From NCBI RefSeq assembly GCF_051014445.1, contig NW_027488370.1:1674001-1738000 (forward strand): DNA of 64,000 nucleotides, in the 5' to 3' direction. Positions 24,515 to 38,483 of the stretch are shown piece by piece; position 1 is the stretch's first letter, and each line of letters opens with the position of its first letter. Origin of the DNA: Colletes latitarsis. Taxonomy: Eukaryota; Arthropoda; Insecta; Hymenoptera; Colletidae. The notes under the pieces were generated by a model. It was given only the letters and a program-made list of their open reading frames with translations, ran no database searches and was not told the origin of the DNA. The position numbers were made by a program, and so were the translations under genes.

Positions 24515-27500
24515 TAGATGATAACGCATGTTAAGTCTAGGTTAGGTCTGGGATTTTCGCTCATCAGACTCATACTTTCGCATTCTTCACATACTTGTTG
24601 AACGGATCCTGGGTTTTTTCTGGTTTGGATCACGTAGTAATGTGGTACCACAATGAAACAGTCGATTAAACCTGGTTTCGATCAATATTTTTGAGGATAA
24701 CGCAAGTTAGGTCTGGGATAGGTCTGGGATTTTCACTCATCAGACTCATACTTTCGCATTATTCACATACTTGTAGAACGGATCCTGGGTTTTTTTCTGG
24801 TTTGGATCACGTAGTAATGTGGTACCACACTGAAACAGTCGATTAAACCTGGTTTCGATCAATATTTTAGAGGATAACGCAAGTTAAGTCTGGGATAGGT
24901 CTGGGATTTTACCTCATCAGACTCATACTTTCGCATTCTTCACATACTTGTTGAACGGATCCAGGGTTTTTTCTGGTTTGGTTCACGTAGTAATGTGGTA
25001 CCACACTGAAACGGTCAATTAAACCTGGTTTCGATCAATATTTTAGAGGAAAACGCAAGTTAGGTCTGGGATAGGTCTGGGATTTTCACTCATCAGACTC
25101 ATACTTTCGCATTATTCACATACTTGTAGAACGGATCCTGGGTTTTTTCTGGTTTGGATCACGTAGTAATGTGGTACCACACTGAAACAGTCGATTAAAC
25201 CTGGTTTCGATCAATATTTTAGAGGATAACGCAAGTTAAGTCTGGGATAGGTCTGGGATTTTACCTCATCAGACTCATACTTTCGCATTCTTCACATACT
25301 TGTTGAACGGATCCAGGGTTTTTTCTGGTTTGGTTCACGTAGTAATGTGGTACCACACTGAAACATTCAATTAAATCTGGTCTTGATAAATATTTTAGAG
25401 GATAACGCATGTTAGGTTTGGGTTAGGTCTAGGATTTGCCCTCATCAGGCTCATACTTTCGCATATTTCTCATACTTCATGGCTAGATCCTGGTCTGTTT
25501 CTGGATTGTATCACGTAGTAATGTGGTACCACGCTGAAACAGTCGATTAAACCTGGTTTCGATAAATATTTTAGAGGATAACGCAAGTTAAGTCTGGGAT
25601 AGGTCTGGGATTTTCCCTCATCAGACTCATACTTTCGCATTCTTCACATACTTGTTGAACGGATCCTGTGTTTTTTCTGGTTTGGATCAAGTAGTAATGT
25701 GGGACCACACTGAAACAATCAATTCAACCTGATCTTGATAAATATTTTAGAGGATAACGCATATTAGGTCTGGGTTAGGTCTAGGATTTGCCCTCATCAG
25801 GCTCATACTTTCGCATATTTCTCATACTTCATGGCTAGATCCTGGGCTGTTTCTGGATTGTAACACGTAGTAATGTGGTACCACGCTGAAACAGACAATT
25901 AAACCTGGTTTCGATCAATATTTTAGAGGATAACGCAAGTTAGGTCTGGGATAGGTCTAGGATTTACCCTCATCAGGCTCTTACTTTCGCATATTTCTCA
26001 TACTTCATGGCTAGATCCTGGGCTATTCCTGGATTGGATCACGTAGTAAAGTGGTACCACACTGAAACATTCAATGAAACCTGGTCTGGATAAATATTTT
26101 AGAGGATAACGCATCTTAGGTCTGGGTTAGGTCTAAGATTTGCCCTCATCAAGCTCACAGTTTAGCGTTTTTCACATACTTCTCGAACAGATCCTGGGCT
26201 TTCTCTGGTTTGGATCACGAAGTAGTGTGGTACCACACTGAAACAGTCCATTAAACCTGGTTTCGCTCCATATTTTAGAGGATAGCGCATGTTAGGTCTA
26301 GGTTAGGTCTGGGATTTGCTGTCATCAGGCTCATTCTTTCGCATATTTCTCATACTTAAATGGCTAGATCTTGGGCTTTTTCTGGATTGCATCACGTAGT
26401 AATGAAGTACAACACTGAAACAGTCAATTAGACCTTGTTTCGATCAATATTTTAGAGGACAACGCAAGTTAGGTCTAGGTAAGGCCTGAGATTTTCACTG
26501 ATCAGACTCATACTTTCGCATTCTTCACATACTTGTTGAACGGATCCTGGGTTTATTCTGGTTTGGTTCTCGTAGTAATGTGGTACCACACTGAAACGGT
26601 CAATTAAACCTGGTTTCGATCAATATTTTAGAGGATAACGCAAGTTAGGTCTGGGATAGGTCTGGGATTTGCCCTCATCAGGCTCATACTTTCGCATTCT
26701 TCACATACTTGTTGAACTGATCCTGGGTTTTTTCTGGTTTGGATCACGTAGTAATGTGGTACCACACTGAAACGGTCAATTAAACCTGGTTTCGATCAAT
26801 ATTTTAGAGGATAACGCAAGTTAGGTCTGGGATAGGTCTGGGATTTTCACTCATCAGACTCATACTTTCGCAGTCTTCACATACCTGTTGAACGGATCCT
26901 GGGTTTTTTCTGGTTTGGATCACGTAGTAATGTGGTACCACACTGAAACAGTCGATTAAACCTGGTTTCGATCAATATTTTAGAGGATAACGCATGTTAA
27001 GTCTAGGTTAGGTCTGGGATTTTCACTCATCAGACTCATACTTTCGCACACTTCACATACTTGTAGAAGGGATCCTGGGTTTTTTCTGGTTTGGATCACG
27101 TAGTAATGTGGTACCACACTGATACATTCAATGAAACCTGGTTTCGATCAATATTTTAGAGAATAATTCATGTTAGGTCTAGGTTAGGTCTGGGATTTGC
27201 CCTCATCAGGCTCATTCTTTCGCATATTTCTCAAACTTGATGGCTAGATCCTGGGCTTTTTCTGGATTGCATCACGTAGTAATGAAGTACAACACGGAAA
27301 CTGTCAATTAAACCTGGTTTCCATCAATATCTTAGAGGACAACGGAAGTTAGGTCTGGGATATGTCTGGGATTTGCACTCATCAGGGTCATACTGTCGCA
27401 GTTTTAACATACTTGTTGAACGGATCCAGGGTTTTTTCTGGTTTGGTTCACGTAGTAATGTGGTACCACACTGAAACATTCAATTAAACCTGGTCTTGAT

Positions 27501-28035
27501 AAATATTTTAGAGGACAACGCATGTTAGGTTTGGGTTAGGTCTAGGATTTGCCCTTATCAGGCTCATACTTTCGCATATTTCTCATACTTCATGGCTAGA
27601 TCCTGGTCTGTTTCTGGATGGTATCACGTAGTAATGTGGTACCACGCTGAAACAGTCAATTAAACCTGGTTTCGATCAACATTTTAGAGGATAACGCAAG
27701 TTAAGTCTGGGATAGGTCTGGGATTTGACCTCATCAGACTCATACTTTCGCATTCTTCACATACTTGTTGAACGGATCCTGGGTTTTTTCTGGTTTGGCT
27801 CACGTAGTAATGTGGGACCACACTGAACAGTCGACTAAACCTGGTTTCGATCAATATTTTAGAGGATAACGCATGTTAGGTCTAGGTTAGGCCTGGGATT
27901 TTCCCTCATCAGACTCATACTTTCGCATTCTTCACATACTTGTTGAACGGATCCTGGGTTTTTTCTGGTTTGGATCACGTAGTAATGTGGGACCACACTG
28001 AAGCAGTCAAGTAAACCTGGTTTCGATCAATATTT
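24515..28035 (+). repeat. Family A ~21-monomer tandem duplication, copy 2 (one monomer lost)
   Basis: This copy follows copy 1 closely with scattered substitutions. Near 26,830 the offset drops by 177 bp: copy 1 has a monomer with GGGATTTGACC, GCACACTTCACATACTCG and GAGAACGCATGATAGG (about 22,950-23,140) that is absent here. The two flanking monomers are joined at the shared GGTCTGGGATT. One monomer (24,338-24,514) separates the copies and resembles, without matching exactly, the monomer preceding copy 1. Confidence 0.88.
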
Positions 28036-31000
28036 TAGAGAATAATTCATGTTAGGTCTAGGTTAGGTCTGGGATTTGCTCACATCAGGCTCTTACATTC
28101 GCATATTTCTCATACTTCATGGCTAGATCCTGGGCTATTCCTGGATTGGATCACGTAGTAAAGTGGTACCACACTGAAACATTCAATGAAACCTGGTCTG
28201 GATAAATATTTTAGAGGATAACGCATCTTAGGTCTGGGTTAGGTCTAAGATTTGCCCTCATCAGGCTCACAGTTTAGCGTTTTTCACATACTTCTTGAAC
28301 AGATCCTGGGCTTTCTCTGGTTTGGATCACGAAGTAGTGTGGTACCACACTGAAACAGTCCATTAAACCTGGTTTCGCTCAATATTTTAGAGGATAGCGC
28401 ATGTTAGGTCTAGGTTAGGTCTGGGATTTGCTTCCATCAGGCTCATTCTTACGCATATTTCTCATACTTGATGGCTAGATCCTGGGCTATTTCTGGATTG
28501 CATCACGTAGTAATGTTGTAGCACACTGAAACAGTCATTGAAACCTGGTTTCCATCAATATTTTAGAGGACAACGCATGTTAGGTCTAGGTAAGGCCTGA
28601 GATTTTCACTGATCAGACTCATACTTTCGCATTCTTCACATACTTGTTGAACGGATCCTGGGTTTTTTCTGGTTTGGTTCTCGTAGTAATGTGGTACCAC
28701 ACTGAAACATTCAATTAAACCTGGTCTTGATAAATATTTTAGAGGATAACGCATGTTAGGTTTGGGTTAGGTCTAGGATTTGCCCTCATCAGGCTCATAC
28801 TTTCGCATATTTCACATACTTCATGGCTAGATCCTGGGCTATTTCTGGATTGCATCACGTAGTAATGAAGTACAACACTGAAACAGTCAATTAAACCTGG
28901 TTTCGATCAATATTTTAGAGAATAATTCATGTTAGGTCTAGGTTAGGTCTGGGATTTGCTCTCATCAGGCTCATTCTTTCGCATATTTTTCATACATGTA
29001 GGTCAGATCCTGGGTTTTTTCTGTTTTGGATCACGTAGTAATGAAGTACAACACCGAAACAGTCAATTAAACCTGGTTTCCATCAATATTTTCCAGAATA
29101 ACGCATGTTAGGTCTGGGTTAGGTCTAGGATTTGCCCTCATTAGGCTCATACTTTCGCATATTTCTCATACTTCATGGCTAGATCCTGGGCTTTTTCTGG
29201 ATTGCATCACGTATTACTGAAGTACCACGCTGAAACAGTCGATTAAACCTGGTTTCGATCAATATTTTAGAGGATAACGCATGTTAGGTCTGGGATAGGT
29301 CCGGGATTTGACCTCGTCGGACTCATACTTTCGCATATTGCTCATACTTCATGGCTAGATCCTGGGCTGTTTGTGGATTGCATCACGTAGTAGTGTGGTA
29401 CCACACTGAAACAGTCAATTAAACCTGATTTCGATCAATGTTTTAGAGGATAACGCAAGTTAGGTCTGGGATAGGTCTAGGATTTGCCCTCATCAGGCTC
29501 ATACTTTCGCATATTGCTCATACTTCATGGCTAGATCCTGGGCTGTTTGTGGATTGCATCACGTAGTAATGTGGTACCACACTGAAACAGTCAATTAAAC
29601 CTGATTTCGATCAATGTTTTAGAGGATAACGCAAGTTAGGTCTGGGATACGTCTAGGATTTTCACTCATCAGACTCATACTTTCGCATTCTTCACATACT
29701 TGTTGAACGGATCCTGCGTTTTTTCTGGCTTGGATCACGTAGTAATGTGGGACCACACTGAAACAGTCAATTAATCCTGGTTTCGACCATTATTTTAGAG
29801 AATAATTCATGTTAGGTCTAGGTTAGGTCTGGGATTTGCTCACATCAGGCTCATTCTTTCGCATATTTCTCATACTTGATGGCTAGATCCTGGGCTATTT
29901 CTGGATTGCATCACGTAGTAATGAAGTACAACACTGAAACAGTCAATTAAACCTGGTTTCGATCAATATCTTAGAGGATAACGCAAGTTAGGTGTGGGAT
30001 AGGTCTGGGATTTGACCTCAACAGACTCATACTTTCGCACACTTCACATACTCGTTGAACAGATCCTGGGTTTTTTCTGGTTTGGATCCCGTAGTAGTGT
30101 GGTACCACACTGAAACAGTCCATTATACCTGTTTTCGCTCATTATTTTAGAGGATAACGCATGTTAGGTCTAGGTCAGTCCTGGGATTTTCACTCACCAG
30201 ACTCATACTTTCGCATTCTTCACATACTTGTTGAACGGATCCTGGGGTTTTTCTGGTTTGGTTCACGTAGTAACGTGGTACCACACTGAAACATTCAATT
30301 AAACCTGGTCTTGATAAATATTTTAGAGGATAACGCATGTTAGGTCTGGGTTAGGTCTAGGATTTGCCCTCATCAGGCTCATACTTTCGCATATTTCTCA
30401 TACTTCATGGCTAGATCCTGGGCTATTTCTGGATTGGATCACGTAGTAAAGTGGTACCACACTGAAACATTCAATGAAACCTGGTCTGGATAAATATTTT
30501 AGAGGCTAACGCATCTTAGGTCTGGGTTAGGTCTAAGATTTGCCCTCATCAGGCTCACAGTTTCGCGTTTTTCACATACTTGTTGAGCGGATCCTGGGTT
30601 TTTTCTGGTTTGGATCACGTAGTAATGTGGGACCTCACTGAAACAGTCAATTAAACCTGGTTTCGACCAATATTTTAGAGAATAATTCAAGTTAGGTCTA
30701 GGTTAGGTCTGGGATTTGCTCTCATCAGGCTCATTCTTTCGCATATTTCTCATACTTGATGGCTAGATCCTGGCTTTTTCTGGATTGCATCACGTAGTAA
30801 TGAAGTACAACACTGAAACACTCAATTAAACCTGGTTTCCATCAATATTTTAGAGGACAACGCAAGTTAGGTCTGGGATAGGTCTGGGATTTGCCCTCAT
30901 CAGCCTCATACTTTCGCGTTTTTCACATACTTGTTGAACAGATCCTGGGTTTTTTCTGGTTTGGATCCCGTAGTAGTGTTGTACCACACTGAAACAGTCC

Positions 31001-32284
31001 ATTAAACCTGGTTTCGCTCATTATTTTAGAGGATAACGCATGTTAGGTCTAGGTCAGTCCTGGGATTTTCACTCATCAGACTCATACTTTCGCATTCTTC
31101 ACATACTTGTTGAACGGATCCTGGGGTTTTTCTGGTTTGGTTCACGTAGTAATGTGGGACCACGCTGAAACAGTCAAGTAAACCTGGTTTCGATCAATAT
31201 TTTAGAGGATAACGCAAGTTAGGTCTGGGATAGGTCTAGGATTTGCCCTCATCAGGCACTTACTATCGCATATTTCTCATACTTCATGGCTAGATCCTGG
31301 GCTACTTCTGGATTGGATCACGTAGTAGTGTGGTACCACACTGAAACTGTCAATTAAACCTGTTTTCGATGAATATTTTAGAGGGTAACGCAAGTTAGGT
31401 CTGGGATAGGTTTGGGATTTGCCCTCATCAGGCTCATACTTTCGCGTTTTTCACATACTTGTTGAACAGATCCTGGGTTTTTTCTGGCTTGGATCACGTA
31501 GTAGCGTGGTTCCACACTGAAACAGTCCATTAAACCTGGTTTGGATCAATATTTTAGAGGATAACGCATGTTAGGTCTAGGTTAGTTCTGGGATTTTCAC
31601 TCATCAGACCCATACTTTCGCATTCTTCACATACTTGTTGAACGGATCCTGGGTTTTTTCTGGTTTGGATCACGTAGTAATGTGGGACCGCACTGAGACA
31701 ATCAATTAAACCTGGTCTTGATAAATATTTTAGAGGATAACGCATGTTAGGTATGGGATAGGTCTGGGATTTGCCCTCATCAGACTCATACTTTCGCATA
31801 TTTCTCATACTTCATGGCTAGATCCTGGGCTATTTCTGGATTGGATCACGTAGTAATGTGGTACCACACTGAAACAGTCAATGAAACCTGGTTTCGATCA
31901 ATATTTTAGAGGATAACGCAAGTTAGGTCTGGGATAGGTCTGGGATTTGCCCTCATCAGGCTCATACTTTCGCGTTTTTCACATACTTGTTGAACAGATC
32001 CTGGGTTTTTTCTGGTTTGGATCACGTAGTTGTGCGGTACCACACAGAAACAGTCCATTAAACCTGGTTGCGATCAATATTTTAGAGGATAACGCATGTT
32101 AGGTCTGGGTTACGTCTAGGATTTGCCCCCATCAGGCTCATACTTTCGCATATTTCTCATACTTCATGGCTAGATCCTGGGCTGTTTCTGCATTGTATCA
32201 CGTAGTAATGTGGTAACACGCTGAAACAGTCAATTAAACCTGGTTTCGATCAATATTTTAGACGATAACGGAAGTTAGGTCTAG
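28036..32284 (+). repeat. Family A mixed segment with a recent single-monomer duplication
   Basis: About 24 family A monomers and no gene. The left end repeats the GCATCTTAGG, CACGAAGTAGTG and GATAGCGCATG series of the preceding duplication. A single monomer is duplicated in tandem at about 29,331-29,506 and 29,507-29,650, marked by CGCATATTGCTCATAC, CTGTTTGTGG and CTGATTTCGATCAATGTTTT. A block with CTGGGGTTTTTCTGG recurs near 30,240 and 31,120. Confidence 0.75.
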
Positions 32285-33340
32285 GTTAGGCATGGGATTT
32301 TCACTCATCAGACTCATACTTTCGCATTCTTCACATACTTGTTGAACGGATCCTGGGTTTTTTCTGGTTTGGAACACGTCGTAATGTGGGTCCACACTGA
32401 AACAATCTATTAAACCTGGTCTTGATAAAAATTTTAGAGGATAACGCATGTTAGGTCTGGGATAGGTCTGGGATTTGCCCTCATCAGACTCATACTTTCG
32501 CACACTTCACATACTCGTTGAACAGATCCTGGGTTATTTTCTGGTTTGGATCACATAGTAATGTGGTACCACACTGAAACAGTCGATTAAACCAGGTTTC
32601 GATCAATATTTTTGAGGATAACGCATGTTAGGTCTAGGTTAGGCATGGGATTTTCACTCATCAGACTCATACTTTCGCATTCTTCACATACTTGTTGAAC
32701 GGATCCTGGGTTTTTTCTGGTTTGGAACACGTCGTAATGTGGGTCCACACTGAAACAATCTATTAAACCTGGTCTTGATAAAAATTTTAGAGGATAACGC
32801 ATGTTAGGTCTGGGATAGGTCTGGGATTTGCCCTCATCAGACTCATACTTTCGCACACTTCACATACTCGTTGAACAGATCCTGGGTTATTTTCTGGTTT
32901 GGATCACATAGTAATGTGGTACCACACTGAAACAGTCGATTAAACCAGGTTTCGATCAATATTTTTGAAGATAACGCATGTTAGGTCTAGGTTAGGCATG
33001 GGATTTTCACTCATCAGACTCATACTTTCGCATTCTTCACATACTTGTTGAACGGATCCTGGGTTTTTTCTGGTTTGGAACACGTCGTAATGTGGGTCCA
33101 CACTGAAACAATCTATTAAACCTGGTCTTGATAAAAATTTTAGAGGATAACGCATGTTAGGTCTGGGATAGGTCTGGGATTTGCCCTCATCAGACTCATA
33201 CTTTCGCACACTTCACATACTCGTTGAACAGATCCTGGGTTATTTTCTGGTTTGGATCACTAGTAATGTGGTACCACTCTGAAACAGTCGATTAAACCAG
33301 GTTTTGATCAATATTTTTGAGGATAACGCATGTTAGGTCT
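32285..33340 (+). repeat. Three tandem copies of a 353-bp A dimer
   Basis: Two adjacent monomers repeat three times at 353-bp intervals with almost no change. The first monomer of the pair has TTAGGCATGGG, GGAACACGTCGTAATGTGGG and CAATCTATTAAACC. The second has GGGATAGGTCTGGG, GCACACTTCACATACTCG, GGTTATTTTCTGG and TCACATAGTAATG. The copies start near 32,285, 32,638 and 32,991. The next monomer (GGCTTGGG, near 33,345) begins a diverged fourth copy. The near-identity points to a very recent local amplification. Confidence 0.88.
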
Positions 33341-36300
33341 AGGTTAGGCTTGGGATTTTCACTAATCAGACTCATACTTTCGCATTCTTCGCATACTTGT
33401 TGAACTGATCCTGGGTTTTTTCTGGTTTGGATCACGTAGTAATGTGGTTCCACACTAAAACAGTCGGTTAAACCTAGTTTCGATCAATATTTTAGAGGAT
33501 AACGCAAGTTAGGTCTGAAATAGGTCTGGGATTTGCCCTCATCAGACTCATACTTACGCACACTTCACATACTCGTTGAACAGATCCTGGGTTTTTTCTG
33601 GTTTGGATCACATAGTAATGTGGTACCAAACTGAAACAGTCGATTAAACCAGGTTTCGATCAATATTTTTGAGGATAACGCATGTTAGGTCTAGGTTAGG
33701 CATGGGATTTTCACTCATCAGACTCATACTTTCGCATTCTTCACATACTTGTTGAACGGATCCTGGGTTTTTTCAGGTTTGTATCACGTAGTAATGTGGT
33801 ACCACACTGAAACCGTCCATTAAACCTGGTTTCGCTCAATATTTTAGAGGATAACTCATGTTAGGTCTAGGTTAGGTCTGGGATTTGCTCTCATCAGGCT
33901 CATTCTTTCGCATATTTCTCATACTTCATGGCTAGATCCTGGGCTGTTTCTGCATTGTATCACGTAGTAATGTGGTACCACGCTGAAACAGTCAATTAAA
34001 CCTGGTTTCGATCAATATTTTAGAGGATAACGCAAGTTAGGTCTGGGATAGGTCTAGGATTTGCCCTCATCAGGCTCTTACTATCGCATATTTCTCATAC
34101 TTCATGGCTAGATCCTGGGCTATTTCTGGATTGGATCACGTAGTAAAGTGGTACCACACTGAAACATTCAATGAAACCTGTTCTGGATAAATATTTTAGA
34201 GGATAACGCATCTTAGGTCTGGGTTAGGACTAAGGTTTGCCCTCATCAGGCTCACAGTTTCGCGTTTTTCACATACTTGTTAAACAGATCCTGGGTTTTT
34301 TCTGGTTTGTATCACGTAGTAATGTGGTACCACACTGAAACCGTCCATTAAACCCGGTTTCGCTCAATATTTTAGAGGATAACTCATGTTAGGTCTAGGT
34401 TAGGTCTGGGATTTGATCTCATCAGGCTCATTCTTTCGCATATTTCTCATACTTCATGGCTAGATCCTGGGCTGTTTCTGCATTGTATCACGTAGTAATG
34501 TGGTACCACGCTGAAACAGTCAATTAAAGCTGGTTTCGATAAATATTTTAGAGGATAACGCAAGCTAGGTCTGGGATAGGTCTGGGATTAGCCCTCATCA
34601 GACTCATACTTTCGCACACTTCACATACTCGTTGACAAGATCCTGGGTTTTTTTCTGGTTTGGATCACGTAGTAATGTGGTTCCACACTGAAACAGTCGA
34701 TTAAACCTGGTTTCGATCAATATTTTAGAGGATAACGCAAGTTAGGTCAGGGATAGGTCTGGGGTTTGCCCTCATCAGGCTCATACTTTCGCGTTTTTCA
34801 CATACTAGTTGAACAGATCCTGGGTTTTTTCTGGTTTGGATCCCGTAGTAGTGTGGTACCACACTGAAACAGTCCATTAAACCTGGTTTCGCTCAATATT
34901 TTAGAGGATAACGCATGTTAGGTCTATGTCAGGCCTGGTTTTTTCACTCATCAGACTCATACTTTCGCATTCTTCACATACTTGTTGATCGGATCCTGGG
35001 TTTTTTCTGGTTTGGGTCACGTAGTAATGTGGTACCACACTGAAACCGTCCATTAAACCTGGTCTTGATAAATATTTTAGAGGATAACGCATGTTAGGTC
35101 TGGGATAGGTCTGGGATTTGCCCTCATCAGACTCATACTTTCGCATATTTCTCATACTTCATGGCTAGATCCTGGGCTATTTCTGGATTGGATCACGTAG
35201 TAATGTGGTATCACACTGAAACAGTCAATTAAACCTGGTTTCGATCAATATTTTAGAGGATAACGCATGTTAGGTCTAGGTTAGGTCTGGGATTTTCACT
35301 CATCAGACCCATACTTTCGCATTCTTCACATACTTGTTGAACGGATCCTGGGTTTTTTCTGGTTTGGATCACGTAGTAATGTGGGACCACACTGAAACAG
35401 TCAATTAAACCTGGTTTCGATCAATATTTTAGAGGATAACGCAAGTTAGGTCTGGGATAGGTCTGGGATTTGCCCTATTCAGGCTCATACTTTCGCGTTT
35501 TTCACATACTTGTTGAACAGATCCTGGGTTTTTTCTGGTTTGGATCACTTAGTTGTGTGGTACCACACAGAAACAGTCCATTAAACCTGGTTGCGATCAA
35601 TATTCTAGAGGATAACGCATGTTAGGTCTGGGTTACGTCTAGGATTTGCCCCCATCAGGCTCATACTTTCGCATATTTCTCATACTTCATGGCTAGATCC
35701 TGGGCTGTTTCTGCATTGTAGCACGTAGGAATGTGGTAACACGCTGAAACAGTCAATTAAACCAGGTTTCGATCTATATTTTAGACGATAACGCAAGCTA
35801 GGTCTGGGATAGGTCTAGGATTTGCCCTCATCAGGCTCTTACTATCGCATATTTCTTATACTTCATGGCTAGATCCTGGGCTATTTCTGGATTGGTTCAC
35901 GTAGTAAAGTGGTATCACACTGAAACATTCAATGAAACCTGGTCTGGATAAATGTTTTAGAGGATAACGCATCTTAGGTCTGGGTTAGGTCTAAGATTTG
36001 CCCTCATCAGGCTCACAGTTTCGCGTTTTTCACATACTTGTTGAACAGATCCTGGGTTTTTTCTGGTTTGGATCACGCAGTAATGTGGTACCACACTAAA
36101 ACAGTCAATTAAACCTGGTTTCGATCAATATTTTAGAGGATAACGCAAGTTAGGTCTGGGATAGGTCTGGGATTAGCCCTCATCAGACTCATACTTTCGC
36201 ACACTTCACATACCCGTTGACAAGATCCTGGGTTTTTTTCCGGTTTGGATCACGTAGTAATGTGTTTCTACACTGAAACAGTCGATTAAACCTGGTTTCG

Positions 36301-36369
36301 ATCAATATTTTCGAGGATAATTCATGTTAGGTCTAGGTTAGGTCTGGGATTTGCTCTCATCAGGCTCAT
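33341..36369 (+). repeat. Family A segment with a trimer duplication
   Basis: No gene is present. A three-monomer unit starting at 33,781 (GTATCACGTAG, ACCGTCCATTAAACC, GGATAACTCATG, CTGCATTGTATC) is repeated at 34,309, exactly 528 bp later. The second copy loses similarity near 34,580, where it switches to a GGGATTAGCCC monomer. A related CTGCATTGTA monomer appears again near 35,710. Confidence 0.75.
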
Positions 36370-37400
36370 TCTTTCGCATATTTCTCATACTTGATGGCTA
36401 GATCCTGGGCTTTTTCTGGATTGCATCACGTAGTAATGAAGTACAACACTGAAACAGTCAATTAAACCTGGTTTCCATCAATATTTTAGAGGACAACGCT
36501 AGTTAGGTCTGGGATAGGTCTGGGATTTGCCCTCATCAGGCTCATACTTTCGGGTTTTTCACATACTTGTTGAACAGATCCTGGGTTTTTTCTGGTTTGG
36601 ATCCCGTAGTAGTGTGGTACCACACTGAAACAGTCCATTAAACCTGGTTTCGCTCATTATTTTAGAGGATAACGCATGTTAGGTCTAGGTCAGGCCTGGG
36701 ATTTTCACTCATCAGACTCATACTTTCGCATTCTTCACATACTTGTTGAACGGATCCTGAGGTTTTTCTGGTTTGGATCACGTAGCAATGTGGGACCACA
36801 CTGAAACAAACAATTAAACCTGGTCTTGATAAATATTTTAGAGGATAACGCATGTTAGGTCTGGGTTAGGTCTAGGATTTGCCCTCGTCAGGCTCATACT
36901 TTCGCATATTTCTCATACTTCATGGCTAGATCCTGGGCTATTTCTGGATTGGATCACGTAGTAATGTGGTACCACACTGAAACTGTCAATTAAACCTGGT
37001 TTCGATCAATATTTTAGAGGATAACGCAAGTTAGGTCTGGGATAGGTCTGGGATTTGCCCTCATCAGACTCATACTTTCGCGTTTTTCACATACTTGTTG
37101 AACAGATCCTGGGTTTTTTCTGGCTTGGATCACGTAGTAGTGTGGTTCCACACTGAAACAGTCCATTAAACATGGTTTGGATCAATATTTTAGAGGATAA
37201 CGCATGTTAGGTCTAAGTTAGTTCTGGGATTTTCACTCATCAGACCCATACTTTCGCATTCTTCACATACTTGTTGAAGGGATCCTGGGTTTTTTCTGGT
37301 TTGGATCACGTAGTAATGTGGGACCACACTGAAACAATCAATTAAACCTGGTCTTGATAAATATTTTAGAGGATAACGCATGTTAGGTCTGGGATAGGTC
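36370..37400 (+). repeat. Family A ~6-monomer block, copy 1 of a 12-monomer spacing
   Basis: This block contains monomers with ACTTTCGGGTTTTTC, GATCCTGAGGTTTTTC, TAGCAATGTGGG and CTGGCTTGGATCACG followed by GTGGTTCCACACTG. The same order is found about 2,114 bp downstream. The CTGGCTTGG monomer also occurs near 31,482 and 41,523, so parts of this block are more widely dispersed. Confidence 0.8.
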
Positions 37401-38228
37401 TGGTTTTGCCCTCATCAGACTCATACTTTCGCATATTTCTCATACTTCATGGCTAGATCCTGGGCTATTTCTGGATTGGATACCGTAGTAATGTGGTACC
37501 ACACTGAAACAGTCAATTAAACCTGGTTTCGATCAATATTTTAGAGGATAACGCAAGTTAGGTCTGGGATAGGTCTGGGACTTGCCCTCATCAGGCTCAT
37601 TCTTTTGCGTTTTTCACATACTTGTTGAACAGATCCTGGGCTATTTCTGGATTGGATCACGTAGTAATGTGGTACCACACTGAAACTGTCAATTAAACCT
37701 GGTTTCGATCAATATTTTAGAGGATAACGCATCTTAGGTCTGGGTTAGGTCTAAGATTTGCCCTCATCAGGCTCACAGTTTCGCGTTTTTCACATACTTG
37801 TTGAACAGATCCTGGGTTTTTTTCTGGTTTGGATCACGTAGTAATGTGTTTCCACACTGAAACAGTCGATTAAACCTGGTTTCGATCAATATTTTAGAGG
37901 ATAACGCAAGTTAGGTCTGGGATAGGTCTGGGATTAGCCCTCATCAGACTCATACTTTCGCACACTTCACATACTCGATGACAAGATCCTGGGTTTTTTT
38001 CTGGTTTGGATCACGTAGTAATGTGTTTCTACACTGAAACAGTCGATTAAACCTGGTTTCGATCAATATTTTAGAGGATAACGCAAGTTAGGTCTGGGAT
38101 AGGTCTGGGATTTGCCCTCATCAGAAACATACTTTCGCACACTTCACATACTCGTTGAACAGATCCTGGGTTATTTTCTGGTTTGGATCACATAGTAATG
38201 TGGTACCACACTGAAACAGTCGATTAAA
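37171..38228 (+). repeat. Family A hexamer matching the blocks inside family B
   Basis: Six consecutive monomers here match, in the same order, the six-monomer A blocks embedded in the B array. In order they are: AGTTCTGGGATTTTC with CAGACCCATAC; GCATGTTAGG with GGGATAGG and CTTCATGGC; GCAAGTTAGG with GCGTTTTTCACATAC; GCATCTTAGG with CTCACAGTTT; GGGATTAGCCC with CTCGATGACAAGATCC; and TTTGCCCTCATCAGA with a TTATTTTCTGG and TCACATAG end. Individual bases differ, so this is a relative of the source rather than a proven donor. Confidence 0.8.
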
Positions 38229-38483
38229 CCAGGTTTCGATCAATATTTTTGAGGATAACGCATGTTAGGTCTAGGTCAGGCCTGGGATTTTCACTCATCA
38301 GACTCATACTTTCGCATTCTTCACATACTTGTTGAACGGATCCGGAGGTTTTTCTGGTTTGGATCACGTAGCAATGTGGGACCACACTGAAACAATCAAT
38401 TAAACCTGGTCTTGATAAATATTTTAGAGGATAACGCATGTTAGGTCTGGGTTTGGTCTAGGATTTGCCCTCGTCAGGCTCAT

